DNA of 64,000 nucleotides from Tieghemiomyces parasiticus (Eukaryota > Kickxellomycota > Dimargaritomycetes > Dimargaritales > Dimargaritaceae): the NCBI GenBank assembly GCA_027575765.1, contig JANBPT010000092.1, forward strand, positions 1 through 64,000, written 5' to 3'. Below the pieces are notes generated by a model, which was not told the DNA's origin, did not search any database, and worked only from the letters and a program-made list of their open reading frames with translations. The stretch's first letter is position 1; each line of letters begins with the position of its first letter. Position numbers and translations under genes: made by a program. Of this stretch, positions 20,831 through 32,780 are shown piece by piece.

Positions 20831-22633
20831 ATGTTACCACTTCAGCTAGCCGTGACCCGTCCCATGGGGCCCGCTCGCCTGGGCAGCCGCGCCCTCCAGC
20901 TGACGACCACCCTCGGCATGCGGCACCTGTCGCACACACGGCCAACTCTCAATCGGGACATGCGCAGCCCGGTGTCGATCTTTATCGAGTCAATTAAGCG
21001 CCAGGTGAAGCAGAACAATGAATTCAAGGACAACATTAAGCTGCTGCAGGACGAAAAATCCAAAATCGCCGAATCGGAAGCCATGAAGCGGGCACGCGAG
21101 GCCTTCAGCAAGGCCAATGAGAAGACGTCGGAACACTCCGAGAAGATCAAGAAGGTCGCCGAGAAGGTCGGCCAGAGCGTCAGCGAGACGTACAAGGATA
21201 TTAGCGAGACCGAGGCGGCCAAGCTTAGCAAAGCAGCGGTAAGTTGCTCGGGTGACAGGCCAATGGGTATAGGGCTAGAGAATGGACCATGGCGTGTTCG
21301 TGCTGTTATGCACTGGACCATGCAGTACGATCTGACCTTTCTCACTTGGTGCACTTCATCCATGTTCTTCTCCTTACTTAGGTTCACAAAACCGCCAAGG
21401 TGGTTTCTAGCACTGTGTCGGCGGCCACGGAGCCGATCCGTAAAACCGAGACATACCAGCACGTGAGCGAGGAGGTCAAAACCCTCGTTGACGAAGGCAC
21501 CTCGCAGTACGGCGGGTACCGCACTAAGGAGGAGCGCGAAAAGCTACGGCAAAAATGGGCCAAAGACCCGCGTCGCAAGGCCGCCCAGCGGGTGGCCGCC
21601 AACCCTGAGTAAGTAGGATCTCCATCAGTCGCACGCCATTTTCGATCGCGTCGCTACACTTGTAAAGCTTCTAGAGCATACGAGCGTTCCTAACCTTTCC
21701 ACTTGGATTTGACTTATCGACGCTCCCTCCTTCCCCGCTATTCACTTGACCGCACCAGGGCCGGATCATCGGTTGTCATGCATAAGGATTCCAAGTGGAA
21801 GACCAGCTGGGACAGCTTCAAGGAGAACAGCCCCGTGATGCAAGGTAGGACATTTAACGCGTAACCGGCTCTGTGCTTACTACGGACGATTTAGGGCTGA
21901 TCAATGTCTATCCATGCTAATCTACTTGAGTTTATAGCCCCGCTATACTAGATCTTCTAACCAGTCCCCGCCCATATCACCTACGGTATTATTGCTTCGC
22001 CTTGTCCTTCCCGTCTGTTCTCTGCCAGGCCTCTTCCGTGTGCGCCAAAACTATGACGAGAGCGAGAACCCGCTCATTTCATTTACGCGATCCATTACCG
22101 AGCGGGTAGGTGACACCTTCACCTCAATCTTCTCAGAATCGGAGTCGGCGCAGGCCCTCCGACTATTCAAGCAGACGCTGGATCCGAGCTTCAACACGGA
22201 CCAGTTTTTGCACGAGGCGCGCGAGTTTATTATCCCGGAGGTGATTGACGCATACTTGCACAGCGACGTGGACGCTCTCAAGCAGTGGTGCTCGGAGGCC
22301 ACTTTCAACGTCCTCTCGGCCGGTATCCAGGCCCAGATCGCCCAAGGCCTGGTTAGCGACTCACGGGTGCTTGACATCCGCCGCGTCGATATGGTCACCG
22401 CTAAGGTGCTTGAGAATGACGTCCCAGTCATTGTGCTGTCATTCAACACCCAGGAGGTCATGGTATTCCGGAACCGGGTATCCCGCGAGATCGTGTTTGG
22501 CAAGGAAGACCATATCGAACTTGTGGCCTATGCCATGGTGCTCACCAAAGATCCCGACGATCTAGCCAACCCCGTGACGAACGGCTGGAAGGTGCTCGAG
22601 ATGGCTAAGCAATTCTCGCGGCCCACGTGGTAA
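20831..22633 (+). CDS. TIM44: mitochondrial import inner membrane translocase subunit Tim44
   Basis: Peripheral matrix-side subunit of the TIM23 presequence translocase; it tethers mitochondrial Hsp70 to the import channel. Four exons: 20831-21238, 21382-21608, 21759-21844 and 22029-22633, all GT-AG and in phase, giving 441 residues (yeast Tim44 is 431). Residues 1-45 form a basic, hydroxylated presequence with no acidic residues before the RDMRSPVSIFIESIKRQ segment. Residues 45-215 are highly charged and helical (QNNEFKDNIKLLQDEKSK and on), the part that contacts Hsp70 and TIM23. The last exon encodes the Tim44-like C-terminal domain with LKQTLDPSF-type (here FKQTLDPSFNTDQFL) and VDMVTAKVLENDVPVIVLSF blocks, which binds cardiolipin membranes. 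Confidence 0.96.
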
Positions 22634-23286
22634 AAGCACTAAAAACGAAGTGTGGCGATTATAAGGGCTACCCTCCCCACTTTGTCTATTTCTCAGGGTG
22701 GTGGGGAGAGGTTCGGTTGTATTGCCCTCTTCCTTTCAATGATCGCTCATGCCTGCATGGTTGATGGTTTTTTTTCTCCCTCTCTCCGTTATATTTCTTA
22801 TCCCGAATGTCGACATTATTACTATTTTCTTGACACCACAACAATATATGAGTTGCCTATAATAGGGGAAGCGCCTTTGCTACAAAAAATAAGCGTACAA
22901 TGTCGGCGCCAATAGTCTGGACAAGTCCAGGGGTAGGCTGCAAAACAAGCTGTTTCCGGGGAGGACGAAGTAGACATCGGATCGAGCCAACATATTATCG
23001 GCGGGATACAGAATAGCCCAGTAATGCCCAGTCTTCACTGGCAATCCGCCACTACAAACCCCCACCTCACAGTTCCGATGTTATTTTTTTTTGGTTGCCA
23101 TAGACTCGAGGAACTCAGGTTATAATGGAGATGTCACCCCCATGCCTGTGAGCCTATTTTCGTTTCGTGCCTACCCCGTCAATTTACTTATTCTATAGAG
23201 CTGAGATTGCACCACTCCGTCCTTTAAGCCAGCCTTGACCGTCCGCATCAGCACATCCCAGGAAAGGAATTTTCGACCTGTTCCAC
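22634..23286. other. spacer, nothing recognised
   Basis: 3' flank of TIM44 and upstream region of the next + strand gene. Confidence 0.5.
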
Positions 23287-25668
23287 ATGCAACAGTCACC
23301 GCCCTCGCCAGCGCCCTTGGCCGCCGTCGAGCCTGGCGTCTCGGAGCTGGCACTCTTCCGTATACCCGAGACCCGGTTCCTGCATTTGCAAGGCACCGTC
23401 GTGCAGGTCTCTCTCAACTTTCACGAGTAAGTGGGAAGCGGGCAAGCGGTTGCAATATTTGCTAGGCGCTTCCTTCGAATTTCCATCCCCCAGTTAGCCA
23501 AAACACGCGCATACGCGTCCACCGCATGGAGGCGAGGGGAGGGGGCAGGACCTCAAAGTGATGGAGAGGAGGGACATAGGAAGGGCGATTGGCCGGTCTT
23601 GGTCCAAGGAGAGTCAAGCTCGGCGTACAGTGGCTTAGGAAACGATATCTAGATAGCCCCTCACGCTCACCTGATTTAACCCCACTATGGTCTACACGCT
23701 TTTACCACTTGACAGCAACACCAGCGAGGAATATGTCAAGGTTTATGAGGGGTCCATGGAACTCCGACGTCAGGTACAGGTAGGTTGGTTACCTGGCTCC
23801 GTCGCAAACTATGGTCGCGTTGATTGGTGGTAGACCCTCAATACACATCAACCGCTAACCCTATTTCCTTTGCCGACACCCCTTCCCCGCATCCCGGACC
23901 ATTTTCGTTCCCCAGCTGGGCGTCCTGATCGGTCTCCGTTGCCCGTTCGGTACGGGCCTGATTCGGGGCAACAGCTACCGGCTTCACTTCAGTAAGTCCA
24001 AGTCACGCCTTTTAGAACACCTTACCACTGCCCCGTTTAGTCATGGCCAAAAGGATGGTCCTCCTGCTGGCGACCACTTCCTAACTTCGAATTTCGCTCG
24101 TCGCCAACCTTGCTAACCCGCCACCCTTCCTTCCCCATTCTAAACTTACTAGTCCGCAAACCCTGGACGCTCAGTGAAAAGTACCGCTTCTACCACCATC
24201 ACGAGCAGCTTCTGACCAATCCACACAAGGTCAACTTTTACTTTGAGTTCACCGAGGAGCTTTCGGAACCGTAAGTCATCATCGGTTAGGGAATCCGTCT
24301 AATAGTCCTATGGTTTTAGATGGTCATTCTATCCGTTATAGACGGTATTCGGCTTGATAGTAGCTAACGATATTTACGTGTGAAATGTTCTCTTCATGCA
24401 GAGGCGCCGAGGACCTGCTGAGCGTGTGTGAAGCCGTCCCCTTCAACCTACCCCTCGCCGTCTGCACTCAGGAAAGTGTTACCTCGGTAGCCCCGGCGGT
24501 TGTGACGGGACTACCACCACCTTTCTCTCCACCCCCAGCCCAGCGCCCGAATTCTACCCTCGCCCGCGACCTGTTTCCGGCTCCCCACCCGTCGGCCCGT
24601 GGTCAGGTCAGCACTTCGCCGTGGCCCACACCAACCGCCCCTGCCCACGGGCTTGCAACCGCCTCTACCGCACCTCATCGGACCTTCATCCCGCCGCCCA
24701 GTCCAATTCCGTTCGATCTGCGCAGTGAAACCAGCGACGCTCACTCACAGGCTTCGAATATCACGCTAAACGGCCGTGTAGGCGCTCTCCAGTTAGGACC
24801 GGGCCAATGCCACGGCAAGAGCAATGACCACGGCGGTACGGGTTTATCCGCTAGCGGACTGCGGGCTCGCCCTACGGCTCCAGCTCCAGCGGGAGAGGCC
24901 GTGTCGGCTGCCAAACGCAAGGCGGTCTCCCCTGCGAAGGGTGACGCGCCGGATCAAGCAATACACGAAAATGTTGAGGAGGATCGTGAATCGCAGGACT
25001 CCTGGTTGGCTGCCGTCACTCGGCGCAAGCGGTCCTTCCTGACCCTCTTCCACCGCCAGAAGTCGGTACGTGATAAGGTGGCCGTTCTTAACGCGCTAGC
25101 GGAACCCAGCGACGCCGTCGATGCAGCCGCCAATTCGCCGTCCCGATCCCGACCAGCGCTTGGGCGCGGAACCCCCTTGCCGTTACAGCGGCCTGAAGGA
25201 GAGTCCAACGACACGGCGCGCGGTGATAGCAACAATGACGGCGGGGCCAAATCCTCCGCACCCGTTGTGCAACAGCAAAGGGACAATCCTCAAGCGTTGT
25301 CGCCGTTGCTCGACACCCAAGTGTGGACTGCCTCACCTAATGCTCGGGAAGTCGACCCACCGATGCCCCGCCCAGACTCGGCCATCCATCTCCCACCGCG
25401 GCCGCTTCCCGCACAGTCCCTCGTTCGCACGCAGTCCTTTCCGACACCATCCTTGACCTCGCCCCTTGTGGGTACTACCGTTGCTACCGGGGTCATCCGT
25501 AAGGCGGCCACCGAATCCGAGTTGACACCGGAGCTTCCCAGCAAAATACGGCGGCTCTCCACATCCAGTCAGAAGTCTGTTCGGAGCGATCGGTCGCGTC
25601 GTTCGTTCTCCATCAACCCGTTAGGGGTCTTCCAACGATTACTCCAGAAACCGGAAGGGGAACATTGA
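23287..25668 (+). CDS. unrecognised Ser/Pro-rich protein, 554 residues
   Basis: Five exons assembled from splice sites and phase: 23287-23426, 23716-23779, 23916-23991, 24153-24270 and 24402-25668. Residues 1-135 look folded, with alternating hydrophobic strands (TRFLHLQGTVVQVSLNF, LGVLIGLRCPFGTGLIRG) and a histidine-rich EKYRFYHHHEQLL. Residues 160-530 are low-complexity Pro/Ser/Ala/Thr with scattered basic patches (KRKAV, RRKRS, RSDRSRRSFS), typical of a disordered, phosphorylated regulatory tail. No signal peptide or membrane segment. I do not recognise the N-terminal domain. The donor of exon 2 could also be 6 nt earlier. It is convergent with the SGF11-like gene. Confidence 0.75.
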
Positions 25669-25945
25669 TGGAAGGGGGGAGGAGGTTGGCCTTATACTCG
25701 ACCCAATGAATCTCAATAAATAAGTTATCCTGATGGACCTATCATGTCCGAGCAGTTCAAGCGGTGCGCTAGCCGGTTCATTCGTGGTAATAATATACAT
25801 CTTAAGTTTGTCTTTTAGAACCGCTCCCCCATGGGTAGCCCCTTAGCCAGATCGTCCGCAGCGCGCGCCTTTGGACACTTGGCGTGACCCGTAGAGTGCG
25901 AGCTCTTTGGACGAAAGAACCGGCGCCGCGCTCCCGGGAAGGGGA

Positions 25946-27470
25946 TTAGGATACCTGACTGAAGTCGGTAACATCCTGGAAAAATTCTTCCAAGTCTTCG
26001 CTGCCATCGACGTCTGGGGAGATGAGGTAAGGTCGGTGGCAAGCCGGTTTAGTGCCACCCACATTGCATCGTTGCTTATGCTTGCTACGCTCGCTGGAAG
26101 CCATTTGGTACGTGCATTGCTAAACTTACCTATATAGTCATCGTCGGTGACCGCTATGGGGTCCGGTGGTGGTAGCAACGCCGTGGAGGCTGTCACTCTG
26201 TAGAGGCGAGGTCGCCATGTCAAATAAGGGGGGGGGGCATTGGATAAGCCGGTGGCCGTCGGAAGAAGCGTGGCGATTAGTGAGTCAGCAGATACACTAT
26301 CTCGTCACGACTGAGCATCTCGCCCGTCTCTCGCCACAGAGCCGAAGCCGTGCAGCCATTGTCACTTACTCTTGGAGCAGCTGCTTGCGCAGTGGGGTAC
26401 CATTCCCGTTCTTGTAAACAGAAGGTTTGAGCCGGGGCGACGTGTTGTCCGCGAGCGACTGACCGGGTATCTTAGAGGAGGTAAGGGTGGCGGCTTTTAG
26501 TAACGGGGAGCCGCGGTTGGACCCACCGGATGTAGACGTCTTGGACTTCTTTTTGGCCCCGCCCCCGCTTCCGTCTCGCGAACCGGGCCCCTTCCGCTTC
26601 CGCTCGACAGAACCGTTGAGCAGTACCCTGGTATCGTCAGATGGCGAATCCTTGTCGTCGCCGTTGTAGACATTTGTGGACGTTGAGTAGGGTGAAGAGG
26701 CGGAGCCCCGGTCGCTTTGAGCGGCAGCCCTGTGGACATGGACAAGTTAAGCGCAGAGTATGATACGCTAATAGCAAGAGTTAGACTGCGTCACGGATCA
26801 GCAATATTTTAACTCCATCGCAGAGTTGGGCTGACGCGACCCGCTACAAGGAGTGTGGTCCTCGTGTAAAACAAGTAATGCAAGGATGTGGGCTTACCGT
26901 CGTGATGGCTGGCGTCGACTGGACAGCCCCATGCACTTTTCGAGATGCGGGGCGTAGCGGGCAGCCGGGTATTGCCTCTGGCAGGAGGTGCATAGGTAGG
27001 TTTCGGTAGCCGGTATCTTGGATGGGTCGTTACCAAAAATGTCCAGACCGGGTTTGGTCACTGATCAAGATTGGCGTGTAAGGTGGTGGGACATGGGGTA
27101 GGAGGTGTAAGAGTGGGGATACTATAGCACCTGGGTGCGTCAAACCTGAGAAACCCAGGGATTACTGCTCTGGGAAAGCCGGGCCGACTTACCGAAACAT
27201 TGGCATCTATTGCCAAGCGCCGATGGTCGGCGTGAATAGGATGGTAGGGGTGGCGGCGGCAAAGTAGAGAACCGTTTAGATCCTGATACGACCTGCGTAT
27301 GCCGCAGTTGGTTACATCGGGCGATCAGTCAACTGCAACAAAGGGGGGGGGGCACCCACGTACCTTGTGTGACAAATACCGCAAGGCAGCCCGGATATCT
27401 TTTGGTCCTTGTGCGCTTCGATGACCGTTTCGAAAATGTACTGGTCGATAAGCTCGGCGTACAAATCCAT
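25946..27470 (-). CDS. SGF11: SAGA-associated factor 11-like (deubiquitinase module)
   Basis: Sgf11/ATXN7L3 activates the Ubp8-type H2B deubiquitinase of the SAGA coactivator. Six exons: 27470-27364, 27206-27193 (14 nt), 27060-26898, 26729-26370, 26197-26130 and 26013-25946, all GT-AG and in phase, giving 259 residues. The N-terminal helix (ELIDQYIFETVIEAHKD) matches the part of Sgf11 that packs against Sgf73/Sus1. A CGICHTRCQC segment follows. The zinc finger is C-x2-C-x11-H-x3-C in CTSCQRQYPAARYAPHLEKC, followed by a basic SSRRQPSRR typical of Sgf11. The C-terminal 140 residues are Ser-rich with a KRKRK-type basic cluster, then acidic (DLEEFFQDVTDFSQ). The family in yeast is about 99 residues, so the tail resembles animal ATXN7L3 in length. 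Confidence 0.85.
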
Positions 27471-27579
27471 GCACTGGGACAATATAAAAGGTAAGGACAT
27501 GGGGCAAGCGGCGGTAGCACAGTTAGCGAGCTGTGCCACGCGTTACCCGGTAGGGTCGCTACCGCAACGCCCTCGGGTT

Positions 27580-28268
27580 TCAGCGACAATGGGGACGAGC
27601 GGTCGATCCGGAATGAGTGGCGATGTAAGCTGCAGCCCAGCGCCTACCCTCCACGCAGTCATAAGGACTCAACCTCGGGCCATTCCCTCCTGTCCTGGCA
27701 GCACCCGCCCAATGCGCAGGGCCATCTGCATCCGTTCTAGCCGAGTCAGCGCCGTAGGTCGCCAGGGAGGCTTCTCACGCCAGCTACCCGGACCCGCTCA
27801 AGCAGCTCGTTCGGAGAGAGTGGCCATGTGGCGCCGATGGAAAGAAGTGGAGGGGGGGGCGGGTGCCCGACCGGAGGGGTGAGGTTGGGGCCAGGCAGAC
27901 GCAGGAATCCGCGGGGCGCTTTCGCACTACAGGCCAGCCGCTCGACCTAATAAGGGAAGCCACACAAGGTGCCGTAATACAACTCACCAATGAGGCCCGG
28001 CTAGGGGTAGACGACGATGCTGGCCTAGGGTTAGTACCTGTATCCTTAGACGGATGGCCCGGGCGAGGGTTAGGAAACATGGCGGACCGGCAGACGGGAG
28101 GCCGTGTAGAGGACCAAAGGGGACTACGAGTTTAGATAGAGTGAAAAAGGGAAGGAAGAGCGGAGCAGGTGGGCTGCGTTCAAGTCGCTCAGCTTGTTGA
28201 GAGAGGATACGAGGGCAAAGGAATGACAGGCCGCGGCGGAAGTGCTGGTCTTGGACCTCCTCGCTCAT
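27580..28268 (-). CDS. possible multi-exon gene, unknown product
   Basis: Coding-like segments lie in register on the minus strand. An ATG at 28268 (MSEEVQDQHFRRGLSF) or 28080 is followed by a GTGAGT donor at 27987. A Pro-rich frame (GFLRLPGPNLTPPVGHPP, then LSPNELLERVR) spans 27945-27785. A segment reading LTRLERMQMALRIGRV follows, and a short end segment stops at 27580. The junctions are not secure (one implied intron would be only 41 nt), so exon limits are not given. GC content is gene-like, unlike true spacers. No family recognised. It lies immediately upstream of the SGF11-like gene in the same orientation. Confidence 0.3.
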
Positions 28269-28269
28269 T

Positions 28270-28860
28270 TTCTCGTCCTTCTCGGCCGGCCACTCCTAGG
28301 ATTTCGTGATGGCCAACAGCTCAGGGTGGGTTATGGCCATTAGGTGTGATCACGGAAGCATGGGATTGAAGAGGATTGACGGGCCTCAATGTGCCCATGG
28401 GCAGCCGCCCCTCCAAGGTCCTTAGGAGGGCCCCCTGTGTCTGCAACTTAACGTCTCCTTCCTTCCCGCCTTTAAAGATTGCTAAAAGACGGGCGCCTTA
28501 CGGGGCTAACTGCCATCAATACATTACCAGATACTTGGTCTTCACAAAGCTGGTTCTGAGGATATAAGGTAGGTGAGGTTGAATTCAGCACAAAAGAGTA
28601 TAAGGTACCAGGAAGTATAGGCCGGTCGACTACCTTGATCAGCTTTCTCCTAGGTCATATATCCAATTTGGCAGTACGGCCCATTCAACTACCACGGCTC
28701 TCCGGTTGTATTTCTAATTTGTGAATCTATTCGATGAGGTTGAACCTAGTATTAATTAGATATGGGTCCCTAGAGTTGAAGCGTGGGCGGTATGTATAAT
28801 CAGTGAGCGAAGTTGGTGGTGCCCACAAGCAAGAAGAGCTCAGATTCTTCTATCGGTGAC
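28270..28860. other. spacer, nothing recognised
   Basis: AT-richer sequence between two minus-strand genes; no gene or repeat recognised. Confidence 0.5.
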
Positions 28861-29589
28861 TTAAAAGAGTTGTCGTGCGAGCAGAATGGCGGCAGTACCA
28901 GCGGCGGCGGCATTGCCCAGGCGGGCGACCGGGGCCGCGGCGTCGGAGGAAAAATCATCCCAGGCACCGGTGGCCAAGTGGGGTCGAGTGGCGGTAGAGG
29001 AATGGCGGCCGGGCCGCAGGCCGCCGGACGAGGACGAGCTACCATGGTAGCCTCCGGGATGGGTACTGGAAGCCGAGACCATGCTAGTCGCACTGCTCGC
29101 GGGGGCGGACGAAGCACCGGAGGATACGGCAGACGACGAAGCCGAAGGGGTCGCAGCGTTTCTGTCGCTACTCGTGGCTAGCTCGGATAGCGACGGCGAG
29201 GGGGCGGTTGTGTCCCTCCGCTGGTGAAGAACGATGACCGGAGAGGCGTTGGCTATATCGATGATCCTGTGTTTAAAGTCCGATTGATGGCGGGCGATGT
29301 CGACACACCCAAAGAAGCAGTCGAGCAGGTCCTGGTCCTCATTGAAGCTCCCGTCGTTGTTCGTGCACTTGGCCTGACATTTGCGGTAGGCCTTGACGGA
29401 GACTCGCAGGCAGTGCTCCGCACACTCCTCGTCGGTACCGTCCTGACAGGTGGGGCTCAGAAAACAATTCAAGCTGGCGTCTGCATAACTCTTAGCTGCC
29501 AGGTTGCTGTCCACAGGGGCTACTGGCTCCTCAGCAGCGAGGGCAAGGCCAACGCAGGCGGCAACGAGGATGGTGAGGGTGAGCTTCAT
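28861..29589 (-). CDS. secreted Cys-rich protein, probably GPI-anchored
   Basis: 242 residues, one exon. Residues 1-19 form a signal peptide (MKLTLTILVAACVGLALAA). Residues 42-95 carry eight cysteines as C-x5-C-x7-C-x3-C-x10-C-x3-C-x15-C-x3-C, with three C-x3-C pairs on likely helices, suggesting a small disulfide-bonded domain. Residues 125-215 are Ser/Ala/Thr-rich, the kind of O-glycosylated stalk seen in wall proteins. The C-terminus (LGNAAAAGTAAILLARQLF) is a short hydrophobic tail consistent with a GPI-attachment signal, though it is weak and interrupted by one Arg. Cell surface or wall location is inferred. Family unknown. A TATA box (minus strand TATAAA, 29763-29758) lies 170 bp upstream. 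Confidence 0.8.
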   Translation of the reverse strand: MKLTLTILVAACVGLALAAEEPVAPVDSNLAAKSYADASLNCFLSPTCQDGTDEECAEHCLRVSVKAYRKCQAKCTNNDGSFNEDQDLLDCFFGCVDIARHQSDFKHRIIDIANASPVIVLHQRRDTTAPSPSLSELATSSDRNAATPSASSSAVSSGASSAPASSATSMVSASSTHPGGYHGSSSSSGGLRPGRHSSTATRPHLATGAWDDFSSDAAAPVARLGNAAAAGTAAILLARQLF

Positions 29590-30682
29590 AATGCGGTGCG
29601 TGTGGTGACTGAGAAAGCGGATAGGTACCGAGAAGGCAGGGCTAGCTATGGGTTACGTAGTGATATGGGGCTAGCAGAGGTATTTGACAAAAAAGAAGGG
29701 ATAATGTCGTAGCCAGAGATAATCTTGCATGGAAAGGGCCTACGTGGAATTAGCGAGTTTATATGTGCTCTGGTAATCAAGAAAAAGGGGGGCGCCTACT
29801 CCCAGTGCGCCGTTCTGTATACGGTGTAGCGAACCATTGGGTACCTAAAGTCGATTACCCACCTCACGAACGTTCGGAGACGTTAGGGGCCTTACCTCCC
29901 CTCCGTAATTTGACCTATTTTCCAGCACACTGGTATGGAATGCGGGGTGAAACCTGAGGGTTATTTGTGGTGTAGAGATAGTCGTAGCGAGCCCCTTACT
30001 CTCACCCTTACAAAGAGGGCGCGGGAGTCAAACTAGACCAACCCAATAGAGCTGCTCACTTTGGATCAATCTTAACTTGGGAGGCCAGGTATAGCCCGCC
30101 AGGCTGTGAGGTGACCCGAACGCAATTGTACTTTTAGAAGCCTTCAAGGCACCCTGACCGTACATTCTGGTGGATAACGTGCGCTGCAACAGGATCGACA
30201 CTTTCTTTCGCGGGCAATTCTCTCAACACGTTGATTTTCCTCACCCTGCTGCCCCTTGCTCCTGCACCAGGGTTTTCCGAGGACCTAGCCACCATCGATA
30301 TACCTAGGCGCCGGTATACATCCCAGAGCGGATCGCAGTCCGTCACCCTGCTCTACGAGCTATGGCCTCCAGCTATCGGCTCGTCTGTTGTAGTCCTTTT
30401 TGAGCCTGCTGCACGAGGGGCGGTGATCAATAAAGAACAAAAAAATTTATCAACAAACTGCCTGTGTAACCCTCGGGCAAGGCATGAAATTAGAAAGCAC
30501 AGAGCAACTTAATAGACACATCGTGCGGTGTCGAAGAGGGTAAGTTTGGCTGAATATCATAATAGGCGCGGCGAGGATGATGACGATGACTTACAGCGGA
30601 AGTAGTACATTTAATGGATGAAATTGGTAAAGCGGTAAAATTAACTCTTGGGTATGTGAGGGAGGGTGTCCGTTCAACTGAT
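29590..30682. other. spacer, nothing recognised
   Basis: Contains the promoter of the Cys-rich protein gene (TATA at 29758-29763) and the 3' flank of the WD40 gene. Open frames antisense to these genes are not called. Confidence 0.5.
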
Positions 30683-32780
30683 TCAGCCGTCGATATCAAT
30701 GTCGGTCTCATCCTCGGATTTGGGCTGGGTTGCGTCGGCAGCGGTGATCGTAACCGCGCCACTTGCGCCATCCATACCCTCGCCTGCTGTGCTATCGAGG
30801 TACTGTTGACGCTCAGCCATAATGTTCTCCGGGTTCCGGCTGTACACTACGACGCGGCCGTCGTCGCCACTAGTGAAGAGCAGATCGCGCTGAGGGTGAA
30901 AGAGTACGTCGCGCACCTCAATCTCCTCGTGACCCTTGATCACCCCGGTCACGGCCCCGGTAGCCAAGTGGAACACATACACCTGGCCGTTCAAGGTGGG
31001 GGCGAGGAGATACCGGCCGTTGGCCGTGATCTTGATGAGCCATGAGTTGGATAGATACTCGTCGTGGTGGAAGCGACGGATCTCCTCCAGTTCAAAATCG
31101 TCGTGATCCTCGTCCGGGTAGAGCAGTTGGTGCAGGGTACACGTGTTGGGCCGCGAGGCGATCGTGTTGTTTTCGGCATCCAGGAGTTCCACACCACGTG
31201 TGATAAAGTGGGCAAAGGGCCGTTGCGGGAGACCAGGAGGGCGGGTATCGTCGTAGGCACTGTCGGGATCGACCTCGTCTATGACCACGTCGGTCGCGGA
31301 CGCGTCAGTGTCGACGGCGGCCGATTCGGTCATCCCCGCCGCGGTCGAAGCGGCCACCCGTGCACTGGTCCGCTTGCTTGACGACGTTGCCGTGGCAGTC
31401 ACGGTCTCCAGCTCGACAGCAGCGGGCTCTTCGCCGGGCCGATACGGAATCTCAAGGCATTCAATGAATTTGCCACAGTCACAGTAGGACGAGTACAGGT
31501 TCTCGAAGGTACGAAGTAGACGGGCGTGTTCAAAATCATAGAGTTTAACGTGCTCGTCACAGGCACCCATGAAGTACCGGTTACCCGTGCGTGGGACAAA
31601 CGACACGGTAAAGGCCATGCAGGTAATACCGTCCTCCACCCGGATGTGCTCCACTAGATTGATCCAGTCGTCCGTCAGGTGCCACTTGAGAATGTAGCCA
31701 TCCTGGCTGGTGGTGAGCGCGTAGTTTTGACCACGGTACTTGGCCAGTTTGATGCACAAGATCTCCTCCATGTGGCCCTCGTGGCGGGCCACCACCTCCC
31801 CCGACAGGACATTGAACACCTTGAGAGGGCAAGGTAGGATGTGGTTGTCATCGTCCACCTCGGACCAACGCTGCCGGTCCTTGAGCTTACCCCCCACGAT
31901 CAGGTGTGACTGATCCGGGGTGAACCGCGCTACAAAGAATTCGTCAATCTGTTTCTCGCTGGCGTCGCGGAGGTTCTGCACCAGGGCGAAGGAGCCCAGG
32001 TCCCATAACTTGACCGATCCGGTGTTGCAGCAGGTGACTAGGAGGGTCCCGTCTGGAGAGAGGATCATGCCCGTGATGGCCGCGTGGTCCCGGATGTCGA
32101 CGCTGACCAGGCCCAGCGGGTGCTCGGCGTCGATGTGGGTGATCCGCTGGGAGTCTGGGGCATGGATGTCGTCCCAGTACGTGTCGGGATTCTCGGCCGC
32201 CAGCTGGTCGATAAGGTCGGGATCGTACTTGCGCGGCGGCCGGGCGACCTCGGCGGGCTGTGTCGTTACGGCAGTAAACGTGAGGATAGCCGATCAATGG
32301 AATGAGTTGGTCGCTTAAGGGAATGGGTTAGCATGGTGTGCGCAGGGCCTCATTATAGACCACAGTAGACCTCTGAGCACAATCGCACCCTTTAGACGGG
32401 GTCGTATCCTGCACGGGGCGCCCCGGCGAGGAGAAGCACCCGTGGGCCTCGGAGCCAACGGCCTGCATCCAGCCGTGATTTACCTTTTTACCCTTGGCTG
32501 TAGACTTCTTCCGTGGTTTGGCCTTGGCCGACGTATCCGCCTTGCTGGTGGGTTTAGCCTTCCCGCTGGTCTTGCTCTTACTGTTGGCATCGGCCAAGTC
32601 GGAGGTTTCGGCCTTGCGCGCGGTGCGACTGCTGCCCTTCTTAGTGGTGGTTTTACGCCCCCCACGTTTCTTGGGGGCGTCGTAGTCCTCATCGTCATTG
32701 TCAATGTCGATTTCCTCCTCCGCAGACAGAAAGGGATCCTGCCCATCGCCACGGGCACGGGGATCTGGTCGGGAGAGCAT
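30683..32780 (-). CDS. WD40-repeat protein with basic N-terminus, probably nuclear
   Basis: Two exons, 32780-32484 and 32257-30683, with a 226-nt intron (GTAAAT, CACAG), phase 0, giving 623 residues. Residues 1-100 contain an acidic patch (SAEEEIDIDNDDEDYD) then many Lys/Ser/Thr (KKRGGRK, KAKPRKKSTAKGKK), like a nuclear-localisation and chromatin-binding tail. WD40 repeats follow from about residue 140: AAITGMILSPDGTLLVTCC with GSVKLWD, TTSQDGYILKWH, GACDEHVKLYD, and the late pair GRYLLAPTLNGQVYVF and VLFHPQRDLLFTSGDDGR. A Ser/Thr/Ala-rich insert splits the propeller near residues 370-420. I cannot assign it to a named family; Swd1/RBBP5 was considered and does not fit. An ATG at 32927 would extend the N-terminus by 49 Pro/Ser-rich residues and is less likely. 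Confidence 0.85.

Noticed and set aside
30683..32780. Assignment of the WD40 protein to Swd1/RBBP5
   Set aside because: N-terminal sequence and repeat order do not match what I know of that family; left unassigned.
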